Source of the DNA: a virus
Strand: one strand, 5' to 3'
Length of the DNA stretch: 23,093 nucleotides
IMG/VR virus record: IMGVR_UViG_3300046652_000023
Location: 1 to 23,093 of that record
Shown: one piece after another, positions 1 to 6,972 of the stretch
Numbering within the stretch: position 1 is the first letter of the stretch
How the letters are laid out: every line of letters starts with the position of its first letter
Notes under the pieces: generated by a model
Databases searched by the model: none
Told to the model about the DNA's origin: nothing
Seen by the model: only the letters and a program-made list of their open reading frames with translations
Program-made: the position numbers and the translations under genes

Positions 1-2076
1 GATTTGGCCGTGGCGGGCGGCGCACATGTCGTCCTGATCGCCGTCGATGGCCTCCACCATCTCGACGCCCGCCTCGCCGTATGAACCGAGGGCGGCGTCG
101 TTGTAGGCGGTCATGAGTTCGGTCCGACCGATCAGCTCGGCGCGGTACTCGTCGAACGTCGTGGCTGACTCGATCAGATCGCCCATCGCTGCCGGGGAGA
201 GTCCATCGCGCACCCCCTGGTCGATCAACTCCTGGACGGCGTCGCGAGTGGTCCGGTTGATGTTCGTGATGCGCGCCCCGCCCTTGTTCAGCACGGATGC
301 CAGGACGCGCTCGACGAACCCCTCGTCGTCCGGGACCGGGAGCGGCAGCGCCTTGCCGGTCGAGGGCGCCGTGGTCGACGGCAGGAGCTCCTTGACCTGA
401 GCCGAGACGACGCCGGCGATGCCGCCGAGGTGCGGTAGCAGCGCCGACCGGAGCCGGTCGTCCCACTGCTTGGCATTCCACCAGGCCGCCTGGTCGCCCG
501 GCTTGCTGGCCAGGTGCGCGCCCTTCGCGCGGACCTTCGCGGCGATCTCCGCCTGCTGCGCATCGAGGAACTTCGCCACGGCGGCCCGGAGGCGCGGCTC
601 CATCGTCTTTTCGACGTGGGCCCGTAGGCGGGTCATGCTCACGCGAATCGGCGCGGCCTTGCCAGTTGAGCCGCCTGCCGACGTCTCGCCGGCGGCCAGC
701 GACGCGGCGGGGGTGGTGCTCTCCGGAACGCGCCCCAGAGCCGCTTCAGTTGGGGAGGTAGTGGGGGCCGCCGTGGCACTGCCGGAGACCTGGACTAGCG
801 TGCCCGGCACCCAGTATTCCAGTCCCAGGGGCCCGCCCGAGGGGCCGAGGATCTTCGGGTCGATGGGGTCGATCCCGATCAGCCCGCGCCGGGTGTCGTT
901 GTCCATCATCAGGGTCTGCGACTTGCCCAGGAGGTCATAGCGGGGCGAGTCGTCGTCGAATTCGGGCTCCTCGAGCTCCAGGTGGAGGTCCGCGCCGAGC
1001 TTCTGCCATCGATCGACGAGCTGGTACTGGATGGTCTCCCAGAACGCGACCAGTCGGGGATGCACGGCGTTCTGCTGGAGCGCCGCCTCGTCGTACTTGC
1101 GGACGTCGCCGGAGTTGAGGCCGGCCGGGGTGACGCCGCCGATCTGGGAGAGCGGCACGCCCCAGATGGCGAGGATGTCTTCCTTGCTCTGGGTCATGAG
1201 CTCGAGGAGGCCGATCTCGGTGGGGGTGGCAGCGGTGCGGTTGAAGTCGACGGGCCCCTGGATGACGGTCATCTTCTTGGCCGCGTTGGCCGAATCGGCG
1301 ACCGTTCGCAGGTCCCGGACCAGCTGCTGGTAGACGAGGTCGGGGATCGAGCCGCCGGTCTTCGCCGAAATCACGCCGGCGAGCCGGCCGCCAGAGGCGA
1401 GCGTGTCAGAGGCGTGGCCATCGGCGAGGCGGGACAGGGACACCTTGGTCATGGCCGCCTGGACCTTGCCGATGCCGAAGTGGCCGGCGATCGGCGGGGC
1501 GAGCTTGAAGTGCAGGACCTCGTCGAGACGCAGCGGGATCCCGGTGCCTTGCGACTGGCGGTAGTCCAGCACCCAGCCGGTGAGGTTGCCCTGGGCGTCT
1601 TCCGCCGGGAACATGCGGACCGGGTTGATGTAGAGCAGCGCGAGCGGGGTACCGGCGAGTCCGTCCTGCTGGTCCATCAGCCAGAACGACGAGCCGCAGA
1701 TGCCCATGTCCCGCGAGACGAGGTGCCACAACTCCCGACGAGTCAGCTTCGAGCCGACGTCCAGGTTGGCCTGCGGCTTCTCGAAGAGGTCGAGGCAGCG
1801 GCGGGCGGCCTCGTTGGGATAGGAGCCGTCGATCTCGACCTCGTCCTGGTCCTCGAGGTGCCACTCGGTGGAGGCGAACTTGCCGGAGATCGCCTCCTCG
1901 GCGGCGAAGACCCAGGGGTTGCTCAGGTAGACCTGCTGGGCCTGCCGCATGAGCGAATGGGGGTCGGCCGCTGTCGCGCTCCACAACGGCAGGAGCGTCA
2001 TCATCGCGGCAGCTCCCGGGCCCGTGACGGCCTTCTCGGGGGCGGAGACGACACGGCGCGGGACCAGGATGCTCAC
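1..2076 (-). CDS. Portal protein fused to a MuF-like minor head domain (3' end outside window)
   Basis: The frame opens with GTG at 2076 (GTGA overlap with the stop of the preceding gene) and stays open for 692 codons to the window edge, so the C-terminus is missing. Residues about 30-400 read as a phage portal protein, the dodecameric DNA channel at the capsid vertex: an N-terminal stretch with YLSNPWVFAAEEAISGKFAS, then GSSFWLMDQQDG, VLHFKLAPP, and ILAIWGVPLSQIGG near the end of the portal core. After an Ala/Thr/Pro-rich linker (about residues 430-480) comes a helical region. It ends in a MuF/SPP1 gp7-type signature: YRAELIGRTELMTAYN, then EAIDGDQDDMCAARHG with the expected Asp, Cys and His. 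MuF proteins are minor head proteins that bind the portal and can be injected. The fusion replaces two separate genes. The portal assignment is firm; the MuF part rests on motif recognition. Confidence 0.88.
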   Translation of the reverse strand, partial: MSILVPRRVVSAPEKAVTGPGAAAMMTLLPLWSATAADPHSLMRQAQQVYLSNPWVFAAEEAISGKFASTEWHLEDQDEVEIDGSYPNEAARRCLDLFEKPQANLDVGSKLTRRELWHLVSRDMGICGSSFWLMDQQDGLAGTPLALLYINPVRMFPAEDAQGNLTGWVLDYRQSQGTGIPLRLDEVLHFKLAPPIAGHFGIGKVQAAMTKVSLSRLADGHASDTLASGGRLAGVISAKTGGSIPDLVYQQLVRDLRTVADSANAAKKMTVIQGPVDFNRTAATPTEIGLLELMTQSKEDILAIWGVPLSQIGGVTPAGLNSGDVRKYDEAALQQNAVHPRLVAFWETIQYQLVDRWQKLGADLHLELEEPEFDDDSPRYDLLGKSQTLMMDNDTRRGLIGIDPIDPKILGPSGGPLGLEYWVPGTLVQVSGSATAAPTTSPTEAALGRVPESTTPAASLAAGETSAGGSTGKAAPIRVSMTRLRAHVEKTMEPRLRAAVAKFLDAQQAEIAAKVRAKGAHLASKPGDQAAWWNAKQWDDRLRSALLPHLGGIAGVVSAQVKELLPSTTAPSTGKALPLPVPDDEGFVERVLASVLNKGGARITNINRTTRDAVQELIDQGVRDGLSPAAMGDLIESATTFDEYRAELIGRTELMTAYNDAALGSYGEAGVEMVEAIDGDQDDMCAARHGQI

Positions 2077-2273
2077 GGCTTCGCCTCCGGCTCAACTACC
2101 GGCGGGGTGCGCCGGTCGATCACAGCGGCCAGCACTCCGGAGACGGCCGCGAGGAAGAGGAGCCCCAGCGGGGCGTAGATCAGGCCGAACCCGGCGGCGC
2201 CGAATCCGGCACAGAGCAGGATGAGTCGGTCGAAGAGCTCGAGGCCCGCCAGTCGGGCGATCAGGCGTCTCAT
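2073..2273 (-). CDS. Small membrane protein between terminase block and portal
   Basis: The product is 66 residues. ATG at 2273 overlaps the previous stop (ATGA), and its own stop overlaps the portal GTG, so it is translationally coupled on both sides. The N-terminus is basic (MRRLIARLAG), followed by a long hydrophobic block from about residue 12 to 50 (LILLCAGFGAAGFGLIY, then LGLLFLAAVSGVLAAVI) that would make two membrane helices with a short turn. The tail is charged and Pro-rich. I do not recognise a family. An extra membrane protein here is unusual because portal and terminase genes are normally adjacent; a role in late-gene or lysis functions would be speculation. Confidence 0.7.
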   Translation of the reverse strand: MRRLIARLAGLELFDRLILLCAGFGAAGFGLIYAPLGLLFLAAVSGVLAAVIDRRTPPVVEPEAKP

Positions 2274-2539
2274 CGCAGCCGCCTCCGACTCAGGACGGCG
2301 CCTGCCGGAATGTGGATGACTCCGCACGCGGCGTTGTAGGTGGGATCGACGCTGTTCGCGAGGATGACGCCCGTCTTGTCATCAGCCAGCACGAAGCCCG
2401 CTGACACCATCACCGGGCGGCGGTGTTTCTTCTGCTTGACGTACCAGCTGCATGGATGCCAGCCACCGTCCGAGACGTGCGAGTCCACCCACTCCACTTC
2501 CATGCGCCAGTAGCGCTTGGACATCGCACGCTTCGTCAT
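2270..2539 (-). CDS. Hypothetical small phage protein downstream of terminase
   Basis: The product is 89 residues. ATG at 2539 overlaps the TGA of the large terminase gene (ATGA), which fixes the start. The protein is basic, with a Trp/Val-rich N-terminal half (RYWRMEVEWVDSHVSDGGWH). It ends with DPTYNAACGVIHIPAGAVLSRRRLR, a pattern (IP-G followed by a basic leucine-rich end) that recurs in small beta-rich phage proteins beside terminase and portal genes. No catalytic motif is visible and the function is not known. Confidence 0.7.
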   Translation of the reverse strand: MTKRAMSKRYWRMEVEWVDSHVSDGGWHPCSWYVKQKKHRRPVMVSAGFVLADDKTGVILANSVDPTYNAACGVIHIPAGAVLSRRRLR

Positions 2540-3813
2540 GCGTTCCCCGATCCGTAGCTGCCCCAGGTGTTGGTCCGAAGGGCCATGACGGCGTACCGCA
2601 GGGCATCGCAGGCGTCGTCCTCGACCTTGACCGGAGCCTCCTTGAACCCACCGGCCAGCTTGTCCGGTGCCCAGACATAGCCCGGCATCTCGCCGAGCAG
2701 GCCAACGCAATAAGGCGAGACCGTCAGCCCTTCGGAGATCGCGGCGGCCACGGCGCTGATACCCGGAAGCACGTCGTTGGTGGCCGGCTCGATCGGCACA
2801 CCCCGCGATCGGGCGGCGGCGATGTACTCGGGTTGGCTCGGGTCGGCGTAGAACGTCTCGACGTTGTAGGCGAGCTTGAGAGCCAGGAGACGCGGCACGA
2901 GATCCTGCTCAAGCAGCGCACCCTTGGCGTAGACCTCGTCCAGCACGGCCATCTTGCCCTCGCCGGTCTGCCCAACGACCTCGCAGGCGAAGGCGTGGAC
3001 GAAGCCCCAGTCGATGCCGGCGACCACGCGCTTGAATGGCGGATCCACTCGGCGGATCTGCGCGTCGGGCAACTGCCAGATGACGCCCTCAGCCGAGACC
3101 CACTCACCCATGTGGTACCGGCGGTGGCGGAAGTCGTCGAGCGACGATGCGGCTTCGGACAGGTAGTCCGACGGCAGGGCCGGGTTGTCGAAGGTTGAGG
3201 CGTGGAGGTAGACGCGCTCCGGCGTGGGCGGTGTGAAGCGCATCTTGAGCCAGTGCTTCGGGCTGGCCGGGTTGGTGGCGGCAGCGAGCTGGTGCCAGGG
3301 GATACCCGGCCAGGAGAGACGGCCCTTGACCATCTCCCAGTCGCCGCTGGAGACCTCGGCGGCCTCGTCGATGAACGCCCAGCCGAGCTCGACCGAGCCG
3401 ACCTTGCTGGGTATGCCGGTGATCGGGTCCGGGTCGAGGCCAAAGAACCAGATGCGGCTGCCGTTCGCCAGCTCGTACCAGCGCTCCGAACGGTTGGAGT
3501 GGGCGATCGAGTCGCGCGGCATCACGTCATGGAGCAGCGTTCGCTCCGTCGACGCGGCGAGGCTGGCCGCCGTCTTGCGGAAGATGCCGATCGGGATGCC
3601 GGGGAAGCGGCGGGCCAGGTAATAAGCCTTCTCGCAGCCGATACGGCTCTTGCCGGCGCGGAAGGCGCCGGAGTAGAGCACCTCGGGCGCCACTGACCGA
3701 AAGAAGGTCTCCTGCTGCTCGTTGATGAACGTCGGCGGCTTGCGACGCTCCCACTCGGCCAGCATCATCGCCAGGGCGGTGTCACGGGCGGGCTGCGGCG
3801 TGTAGGTCATCAC
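2536..3813 (-). CDS. terL: Terminase large subunit (ATPase and nuclease)
   Basis: The product is 425 residues, normal for the family. It is the DNA-packaging motor that cuts concatemers and pumps DNA into the prohead through the portal. The Walker A-like loop is SGAFRAGKS at residues 48-56, Walker B is WAFIDEA at 145-151, and a coupling-type ATNPAS motif lies near 180. The C-terminal RNase H-fold nuclease shows acidic positions in AGIDWGF (about 268), YADPSQPE (about 325) and VEDDACDALRYA (about 400). GTG at 3813 overlaps the small terminase stop; an ATG follows immediately at 3810 and could equally be used. Nuclease motif spacing fits the Terminase_3/Terminase_6 type. Confidence 0.96.
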   Translation of the reverse strand: MMTYTPQPARDTALAMMLAEWERRKPPTFINEQQETFFRSVAPEVLYSGAFRAGKSRIGCEKAYYLARRFPGIPIGIFRKTAASLAASTERTLLHDVMPRDSIAHSNRSERWYELANGSRIWFFGLDPDPITGIPSKVGSVELGWAFIDEAAEVSSGDWEMVKGRLSWPGIPWHQLAAATNPASPKHWLKMRFTPPTPERVYLHASTFDNPALPSDYLSEAASSLDDFRHRRYHMGEWVSAEGVIWQLPDAQIRRVDPPFKRVVAGIDWGFVHAFACEVVGQTGEGKMAVLDEVYAKGALLEQDLVPRLLALKLAYNVETFYADPSQPEYIAAARSRGVPIEPATNDVLPGISAVAAAISEGLTVSPYCVGLLGEMPGYVWAPDKLAGGFKEAPVKVEDDACDALRYAVMALRTNTWGSYGSGNA

Positions 3814-4328
3814 GACTTCCGCGCCCCTTCGATGAGCCGCTGCGCCTCAGCGATCGCGGCCTCCAGCTCCTCATCGGGCAGTTCGGCCAGGAAGGTCAGG
3901 CGGCTCTCCACGGTGAGTTCGGAGCCCTCGGCGCGCTCGGATGCCTGAGCAAAGGCGCGCACGTTGGCCCCAAAGCGCTCGGTATCCCGGGTCTCCGTGA
4001 CGATGGCGCGGGCCGCGGCCTCACGCGCCAGGGCCTCGCCGAGCTTCTTGAGTGGGACGCCGGCGAACGCGGCCAGCGCTTCGGCGACCGCCTGCTCGTG
4101 AGCGGCATACTTGCGATTGTTGGGGGCCCTGCCGCCATGCAACCAACACTGACCGAACCCCCGATGGTCGGTGCGTTGGCCCTTGCCGTTGCGGCAGGGG
4201 TGCTCGCCCACCAGCGGGTTGGTCTTGGCGCCGCAGAGCTTGGCCGGGTCGCGGGGCTTGCGCCAGGCAGCCGAAAGCGGGCGCTTGTCCGCGCCCGCCT
4301 GTTCGGTGCCGATCGTGTCGATCGCCAA
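3810..4328 (-). CDS. terS: Putative terminase small subunit
   Basis: The product is 172 residues, starting at TTG 4328 with GGGGAG five bases upstream. No ATG or GTG has a comparable ribosome site. The N-terminal half has a Cys/His pattern (LCGAKT, HPCRN, GQCWLHGGRAPNN) resembling the HGG-type DNA-binding small proteins found next to terminases. The rest is charged and helical, ending in an acidic coiled-coil-like stretch (LPDEELEAAIAEAQRLIEG). Position directly upstream of and overlapping terL supports a role in recognising phage DNA for packaging. No direct homology beyond the HGG motif can be claimed from sequence alone. Confidence 0.75.
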   Translation of the reverse strand: MAIDTIGTEQAGADKRPLSAAWRKPRDPAKLCGAKTNPLVGEHPCRNGKGQRTDHRGFGQCWLHGGRAPNNRKYAAHEQAVAEALAAFAGVPLKKLGEALAREAAARAIVTETRDTERFGANVRAFAQASERAEGSELTVESRLTFLAELPDEELEAAIAEAQRLIEGARKS

Positions 4329-4420
4329 GTTGACTCCCCGCGAGTAGGGGACCGACCGAGCCTCCCTCCACTCGCACTCGCGGAGGCTCGGGTTGCGCCG
4401 GCGGCGCTATCCAGACGTCG
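4329..4420 (-). promoter_or_regulatory. Non-coding leader with two stem-loops upstream of terS
   Basis: This 92-base gap is one of few untranslated stretches in the leftward operon. A perfect 10-bp inverted repeat, CCGAGCCTCC at 4356-4365 and GGAGGCTCGG at 4382-4391, encloses 16 bases. A second hairpin pairs TCCCC at 4335-4339 with GGGGA at 4347-4351 around a 7-base loop. On the minus-strand transcript, the arm at 4339-4335 contains the GGGGAG ribosome site of the TTG-initiated terS gene. No T-run follows either stem, so a factor-independent terminator is not supported. A translation-controlling leader or an RNA-processing site is the better guess. Confidence 0.5.
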
Positions 4421-4789
4421 TCAGGCCGACCTCCAGATGACGGTGCGGCGCGGCTTGCGGCCAAGGGTCTCGAGCGGAGTCGTCATCGACGCCACGGTGA
4501 CCTCGGGGACGATCTGCAGGAATGCGATCAGCCAGGCCAGCAGGTTCGGCAGGATGTAGGTCTGGAAGAGCGGGACCACGATGCCGTAGGCCAGAGCGGC
4601 GAAGGCCGCGAGCTCGACCTGAAACTGCGCGCCGGTGGCCGGGATCGTCCAGTTGAAGCCCTGGGCCGCGGCGAAGAGGGCGAAGACGGCGAGCGTCAGG
4701 AACGTCTGCGCGGCGGCCGGGAGCCCGGCGTAGACGTTGTGAGCGAAGTCGACGACCGCCCGGATGGCGTGGCGGATGGTTGAGATCAC
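4421..4789 (-). CDS. Holin-like membrane protein
   Basis: The product is 122 residues, starting at GTG 4789. The start is chosen because AGGAGG sits immediately upstream, just after the protease stop; the same frame is open further upstream but there it only reads the protease gene out of frame. One hydrophobic segment (TFLTLAVFALFAAAQGF, about residues 26-42) and a longer one (about 57-95, with VELAAFAALAYGIVVPLF and ILPNLLAWLIAFLQIV) suggest two or three membrane helices, followed by a short basic tail. Size, topology and position next to a putative lysis enzyme fit a holin that times lysis. No named holin family is recognised. Confidence 0.6.
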   Translation of the reverse strand: MISTIRHAIRAVVDFAHNVYAGLPAAAQTFLTLAVFALFAAAQGFNWTIPATGAQFQVELAAFAALAYGIVVPLFQTYILPNLLAWLIAFLQIVPEVTVASMTTPLETLGRKPRRTVIWRSA

Positions 4790-4799
4790 GGTTGCCTCC

Positions 4800-5942
4800 T
4801 TACGGGGTGAAGTACGCGGTGACATCGACGATGAGATCGGCGGTCGTGCCGTCGCCCAGGACCAGGGCGAGGGTGCCGTCCGAGTGAAGGGCCGCGATGA
4901 AGCCGTTGGCGAGCTCGTCGCCGGCCTTGAAGTTGAGCGTCGACGTGGTGGGCGAGGCGACCTGGTCCGGGCCGATCGAGACGTTGCCCTTCGTCGCCGC
5001 GGTGGCAACCGTCAGGTTGCCGGCGATGAGGATGGCTCCTGCGGGGATGCCGCCGCGCCCCGCGATCTGGACGGCGCGCGGGACATGGGCGGTGAACTTG
5101 CCGGAGAGGCCGAGGCCGGAGCGGCTGTCCAGCAGGCGGACGGGCGGGATGACGGGGGTGATGTTCACGGCAGACCTCGGTGGGGTCGGAGGGGCCGGCG
5201 GGGCGGGTGGGTTCTCGATGACGTCGACGGCCTTCCAGGCCTCGCCGACGACCTGGGCGAGGTAGCTCGCGGCGAGGTAACACCGGCCGGCGACGCCCCA
5301 GGCCGTGCCCCAGGAGTTCTGGAGGATGAAGTACAGGACGCCGGCGATCGTCGTCCAGCCGATGACCAGGATGGCGTGCCCGCCGCGGATGACGCCGCTC
5401 GGTTTGCGGAGGATCCCGCTCGAGGGCGGGTTATCGAAGGCGGCGTCCCAGCTCATGCCGATGACGATCGGCCCGAAGGCGAGGATGGCCGCCTGCCACT
5501 CGGCCGCGCTGATTGGCACGGCGTAGTAGGCCGCGATCTTGTGGTCCTTGGCCCCATCGACACTACCGACGATCGGGTAGCCCAGATGCAGCATCTGGTC
5601 GAAGGCGACTCGCGTCACTGCCCCGTCTACGGTCCCGCCGATCTGGCCGAAGAAGCGGGCCTGGTCGAAGGCGAAGAACTGGCCCTGGTCTATCCGGTCT
5701 TCCTGGCCCTTGAGTTCCGAGGTGCTATAGGCGACGCACTGAGGCGTGGAGCCCTGATTGAGCACCGGAGGCACGTCGGGGACGGTGTAGTCGGCCGGCA
5801 GCGCGAGCGGCTTCTCGATGCCGCGCAGCGCGTAGAGCTGCGCGATCGGGAAGTCGTTGGGATCGAAGGGGCTCGGGATCCGGCCAAGGCCGTGGAAGTC
5901 AGGGGGCCAGTCGCCGGCCCCAGGATATGTCTCGTCGGTCAT
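4800..5942 (-). CDS. Papain-like (C1 family) cysteine protease with C-terminal surface domain; putative lysis enzyme
   Basis: The product is 380 residues. ATG 5942 overlaps the previous stop. The papain fold signature is complete: VLNQGSTPQCVAYS places the oxyanion Gln at 63 and the nucleophile Cys at 69, GGHAILVIGW gives His 189, and LQNSWGTAWGVAGRCY gives Asn 209. A proline-rich linker (about 245-256) leads to a domain at about 262-380 that begins VRLLDSRSG and ends VDVTAYF. This domain type is common in secreted actinobacterial and Chloroflexota proteins. There is no signal peptide and no pro-region, so it would need a holin to exit. It lies between tiny membrane proteins and a holin-like gene, the position usually held by an endolysin. 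The fold is near certain; the lysis role is inference. A role in virion entry or host-surface digestion is the alternative. Confidence 0.85.
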   Translation of the reverse strand: MTDETYPGAGDWPPDFHGLGRIPSPFDPNDFPIAQLYALRGIEKPLALPADYTVPDVPPVLNQGSTPQCVAYSTSELKGQEDRIDQGQFFAFDQARFFGQIGGTVDGAVTRVAFDQMLHLGYPIVGSVDGAKDHKIAAYYAVPISAAEWQAAILAFGPIVIGMSWDAAFDNPPSSGILRKPSGVIRGGHAILVIGWTTIAGVLYFILQNSWGTAWGVAGRCYLAASYLAQVVGEAWKAVDVIENPPAPPAPPTPPRSAVNITPVIPPVRLLDSRSGLGLSGKFTAHVPRAVQIAGRGGIPAGAILIAGNLTVATAATKGNVSIGPDQVASPTTSTLNFKAGDELANGFIAALHSDGTLALVLGDGTTADLIVDVTAYFTP

Positions 5943-6088
5943 GGCTTCACCCGGCGGACGAGGCGGCGGTTGGCTGCCCGTGTGGCGGCTTGCTCGCGCA
6001 GGCCGCGGCGGTAGAGCAGGACCACCAGCAGGACGTCGGCCGCGATCCAGGCCGGGACGATGATGGCCAGGGCGAGCAGGGCGTTCAT
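5939..6088 (-). CDS. Small single-pass membrane protein
   Basis: The product is 49 residues. ATG 6088 overlaps the preceding TGA, and its TGA overlaps the protease ATG (ATGA on both sides). Residues 3-26 are hydrophobic (LLALAIIVPAWIAADVLLVVLLY). They are followed by a strongly basic tail (YRRGLREQAATRAANRRLVRRVKP), giving an N-out or tail-inside topology by the positive-inside rule. The coupling makes it a real gene despite its size. Its place just before the protease suggests an accessory lysis protein, such as a second holin or an antiholin. No family is recognised. Confidence 0.7.
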   Translation of the reverse strand: MNALLALAIIVPAWIAADVLLVVLLYRRGLREQAATRAANRRLVRRVKP

Positions 6089-6159
6089 GGTCGGAGCCAT
6101 TGGTGCTGCAGGAAGAGCAGAACGAGCAGCGCGGCGACGATGTAGGCCAGGGCGGTCAT
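6085..6159 (-). CDS. 24-residue membrane peptide
   Basis: The product is MTALAYIVAALLVLLFLQHQ followed by WLRP. ATG 6159 overlaps the stop of the upstream coiled-coil gene, and its TGA overlaps the next ATG, so it sits in an unbroken chain of coupled starts. Nearly the whole peptide is one membrane helix. At 24 residues it is below normal gene-calling limits. If made, it could act as a pinholin-like or regulatory peptide in the lysis cassette. The precise overlaps are the main evidence that it is translated. Confidence 0.55.
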   Translation of the reverse strand: MTALAYIVAALLVLLFLQHQWLRP

Positions 6160-6557
6160 GTCTGCACGTCTCGGTTGGCGTCCGAGACGCGCTGGCGCTT
6201 GGAGTCCCGCACCCGGGTCATCTCGCGGATGGCTCCCTCGAGGTCGCCGATGCGCCGCAGGGCCTCCGTCAGGTCGTTCTTCGTGGCTTCGAGCTCCCCC
6301 TTGACGTTGCCCAGCTGCTCCTCGAGCGCGTCGTTGCAGGCCTGGAGGGCGTCGACCGCTCGCTTGAGCATGGCGTTCGTGTTGACGACCTTGCGAGCGG
6401 CGCCCGTGGTCATCGGGCCCTTGCCGCCGGAGATCGCCGTCGCGGCTTCGATGGTGGCTCGGTCGGCGCGGACCTTCGTCACGGCGGCAGTCACGATGGC
6501 TCCAAATAGCACACCGAAGGCCGCCACCCAGATGGGGAGCGGGATCTCGTTCAGCAC
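6156..6557 (-). CDS. Membrane-anchored coiled-coil protein (spanin/holin-associated type)
   Basis: The product is 133 residues starting at GTG 6557. One N-terminal membrane helix (IPLPIWVAAFGVLFGAIVTAAV, about residues 5-26) is followed by about 100 residues of charged heptad-like sequence (ALEEQLGNVKGELEATKNDL, then ALRRIGDLEGAIREMTRV). This is the architecture of inner-membrane spanins and of several phage accessory lysis proteins. No lipobox partner gene was found nearby, so a two-component spanin is not shown, and a spanin would not be needed in a host with a single membrane. It stands first in the run of membrane genes leading to the protease. Confidence 0.65.
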   Translation of the reverse strand: MLNEIPLPIWVAAFGVLFGAIVTAAVTKVRADRATIEAATAISGGKGPMTTGAARKVVNTNAMLKRAVDALQACNDALEEQLGNVKGELEATKNDLTEALRRIGDLEGAIREMTRVRDSKRQRVSDANRDVQT

Positions 6558-6730
6558 GTCACCACCAGCCCCGAGCAGGCAGACAGGTGCGGTGGGCGCT
6601 CCGATCGAGGGGGCTTGCTGGCCGCGCCCGTCAAGTCACGGCCAGCCGCCTGGGAAGAGCCGTCCGGCGTCGCGTCGGCACCGCCTGAGCGGTCCGGGTG
6701 GGTTGCCTTCGGGTAGGTGACGGCCTTCAC
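6551..6730 (-). CDS. Possible small protein after the LuxR-like gene
   Basis: A 59-codon frame runs from GTG 6730, three bases after the TAG of the LuxR-like gene, to a TGA that overlaps the GTG of the coiled-coil gene. It fills an otherwise empty 175-base gap and keeps a high-GC third-position pattern. However, no ribosome site is visible and the product (Pro/Ser/Gly/Ala-rich, ending LSACSGLVVTC) shows no domain. It may be untranslated leader instead. Confidence 0.35.
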   Translation of the reverse strand: MKAVTYPKATHPDRSGGADATPDGSSQAAGRDLTGAASKPPRSERPPHLSACSGLVVTC

Positions 6731-6732
6731 GG

Positions 6733-6972
6733 CTATAAACCGTAGCTGCGGGCAGCTGCCAAAACTATTCCCCCAGTTAGACTAGGCAGCGCCAACCAGC
6801 CGAGCGCGATCGCTGCTTGCGTCTGGGTGTGGACCCCCAGCTTGCGGTTGAGATTCGCGGAGTGGACGCGGACGGTGTTGGGCGAGATCCCGAGCTCGAT
6901 CGCCGCGCACTTCTGGCCCAGCCGAAGAGAGGCGGCCAGCACCTCCAGCTCGCGGGCGGTCGGGGCGCTCAT
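6733..6972 (-). CDS. LuxR/GerE-type helix-turn-helix protein (DNA-binding domain only)
   Basis: The product is 79 residues; ATG 6972 overlaps the upstream TGA. The sequence is almost entirely a GerE domain: PTARELEVLAASLRLGQKCA (first helices), then IELGISPNTVRVHSANLNRKLGV, the LuxR recognition helix with its TVRVH core, followed by TQTQAAIALGWL. There is no receiver or ligand-binding domain, so activity would depend on its amount. It is the second gene to the left of attP and starts a run leading into the lysis and packaging genes, which makes a late-gene activator an attractive but unproven role. Confidence 0.8.
   Translation of the reverse strand: MSAPTARELEVLAASLRLGQKCAAIELGISPNTVRVHSANLNRKLGVHTQTQAAIALGWLALPSLTGGIVLAAARSYGL

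Noticed and set aside
982-2178. 398-codon plus-strand frame
   Set aside because: It is antisense to the portal-MuF gene, whose motifs are clear; composition is typical of a shadow frame.
4764-6014. 416-codon plus-strand frame
   Set aside because: It is antisense to the cysteine protease; Asp/Gly/Arg-rich without a domain.
6744-6757. AGCTGC-GG-GCAGCT hairpin as a terminator of the LuxR-like gene
   Set aside because: It lies before the stop codon and is not followed by a T-run on either strand.
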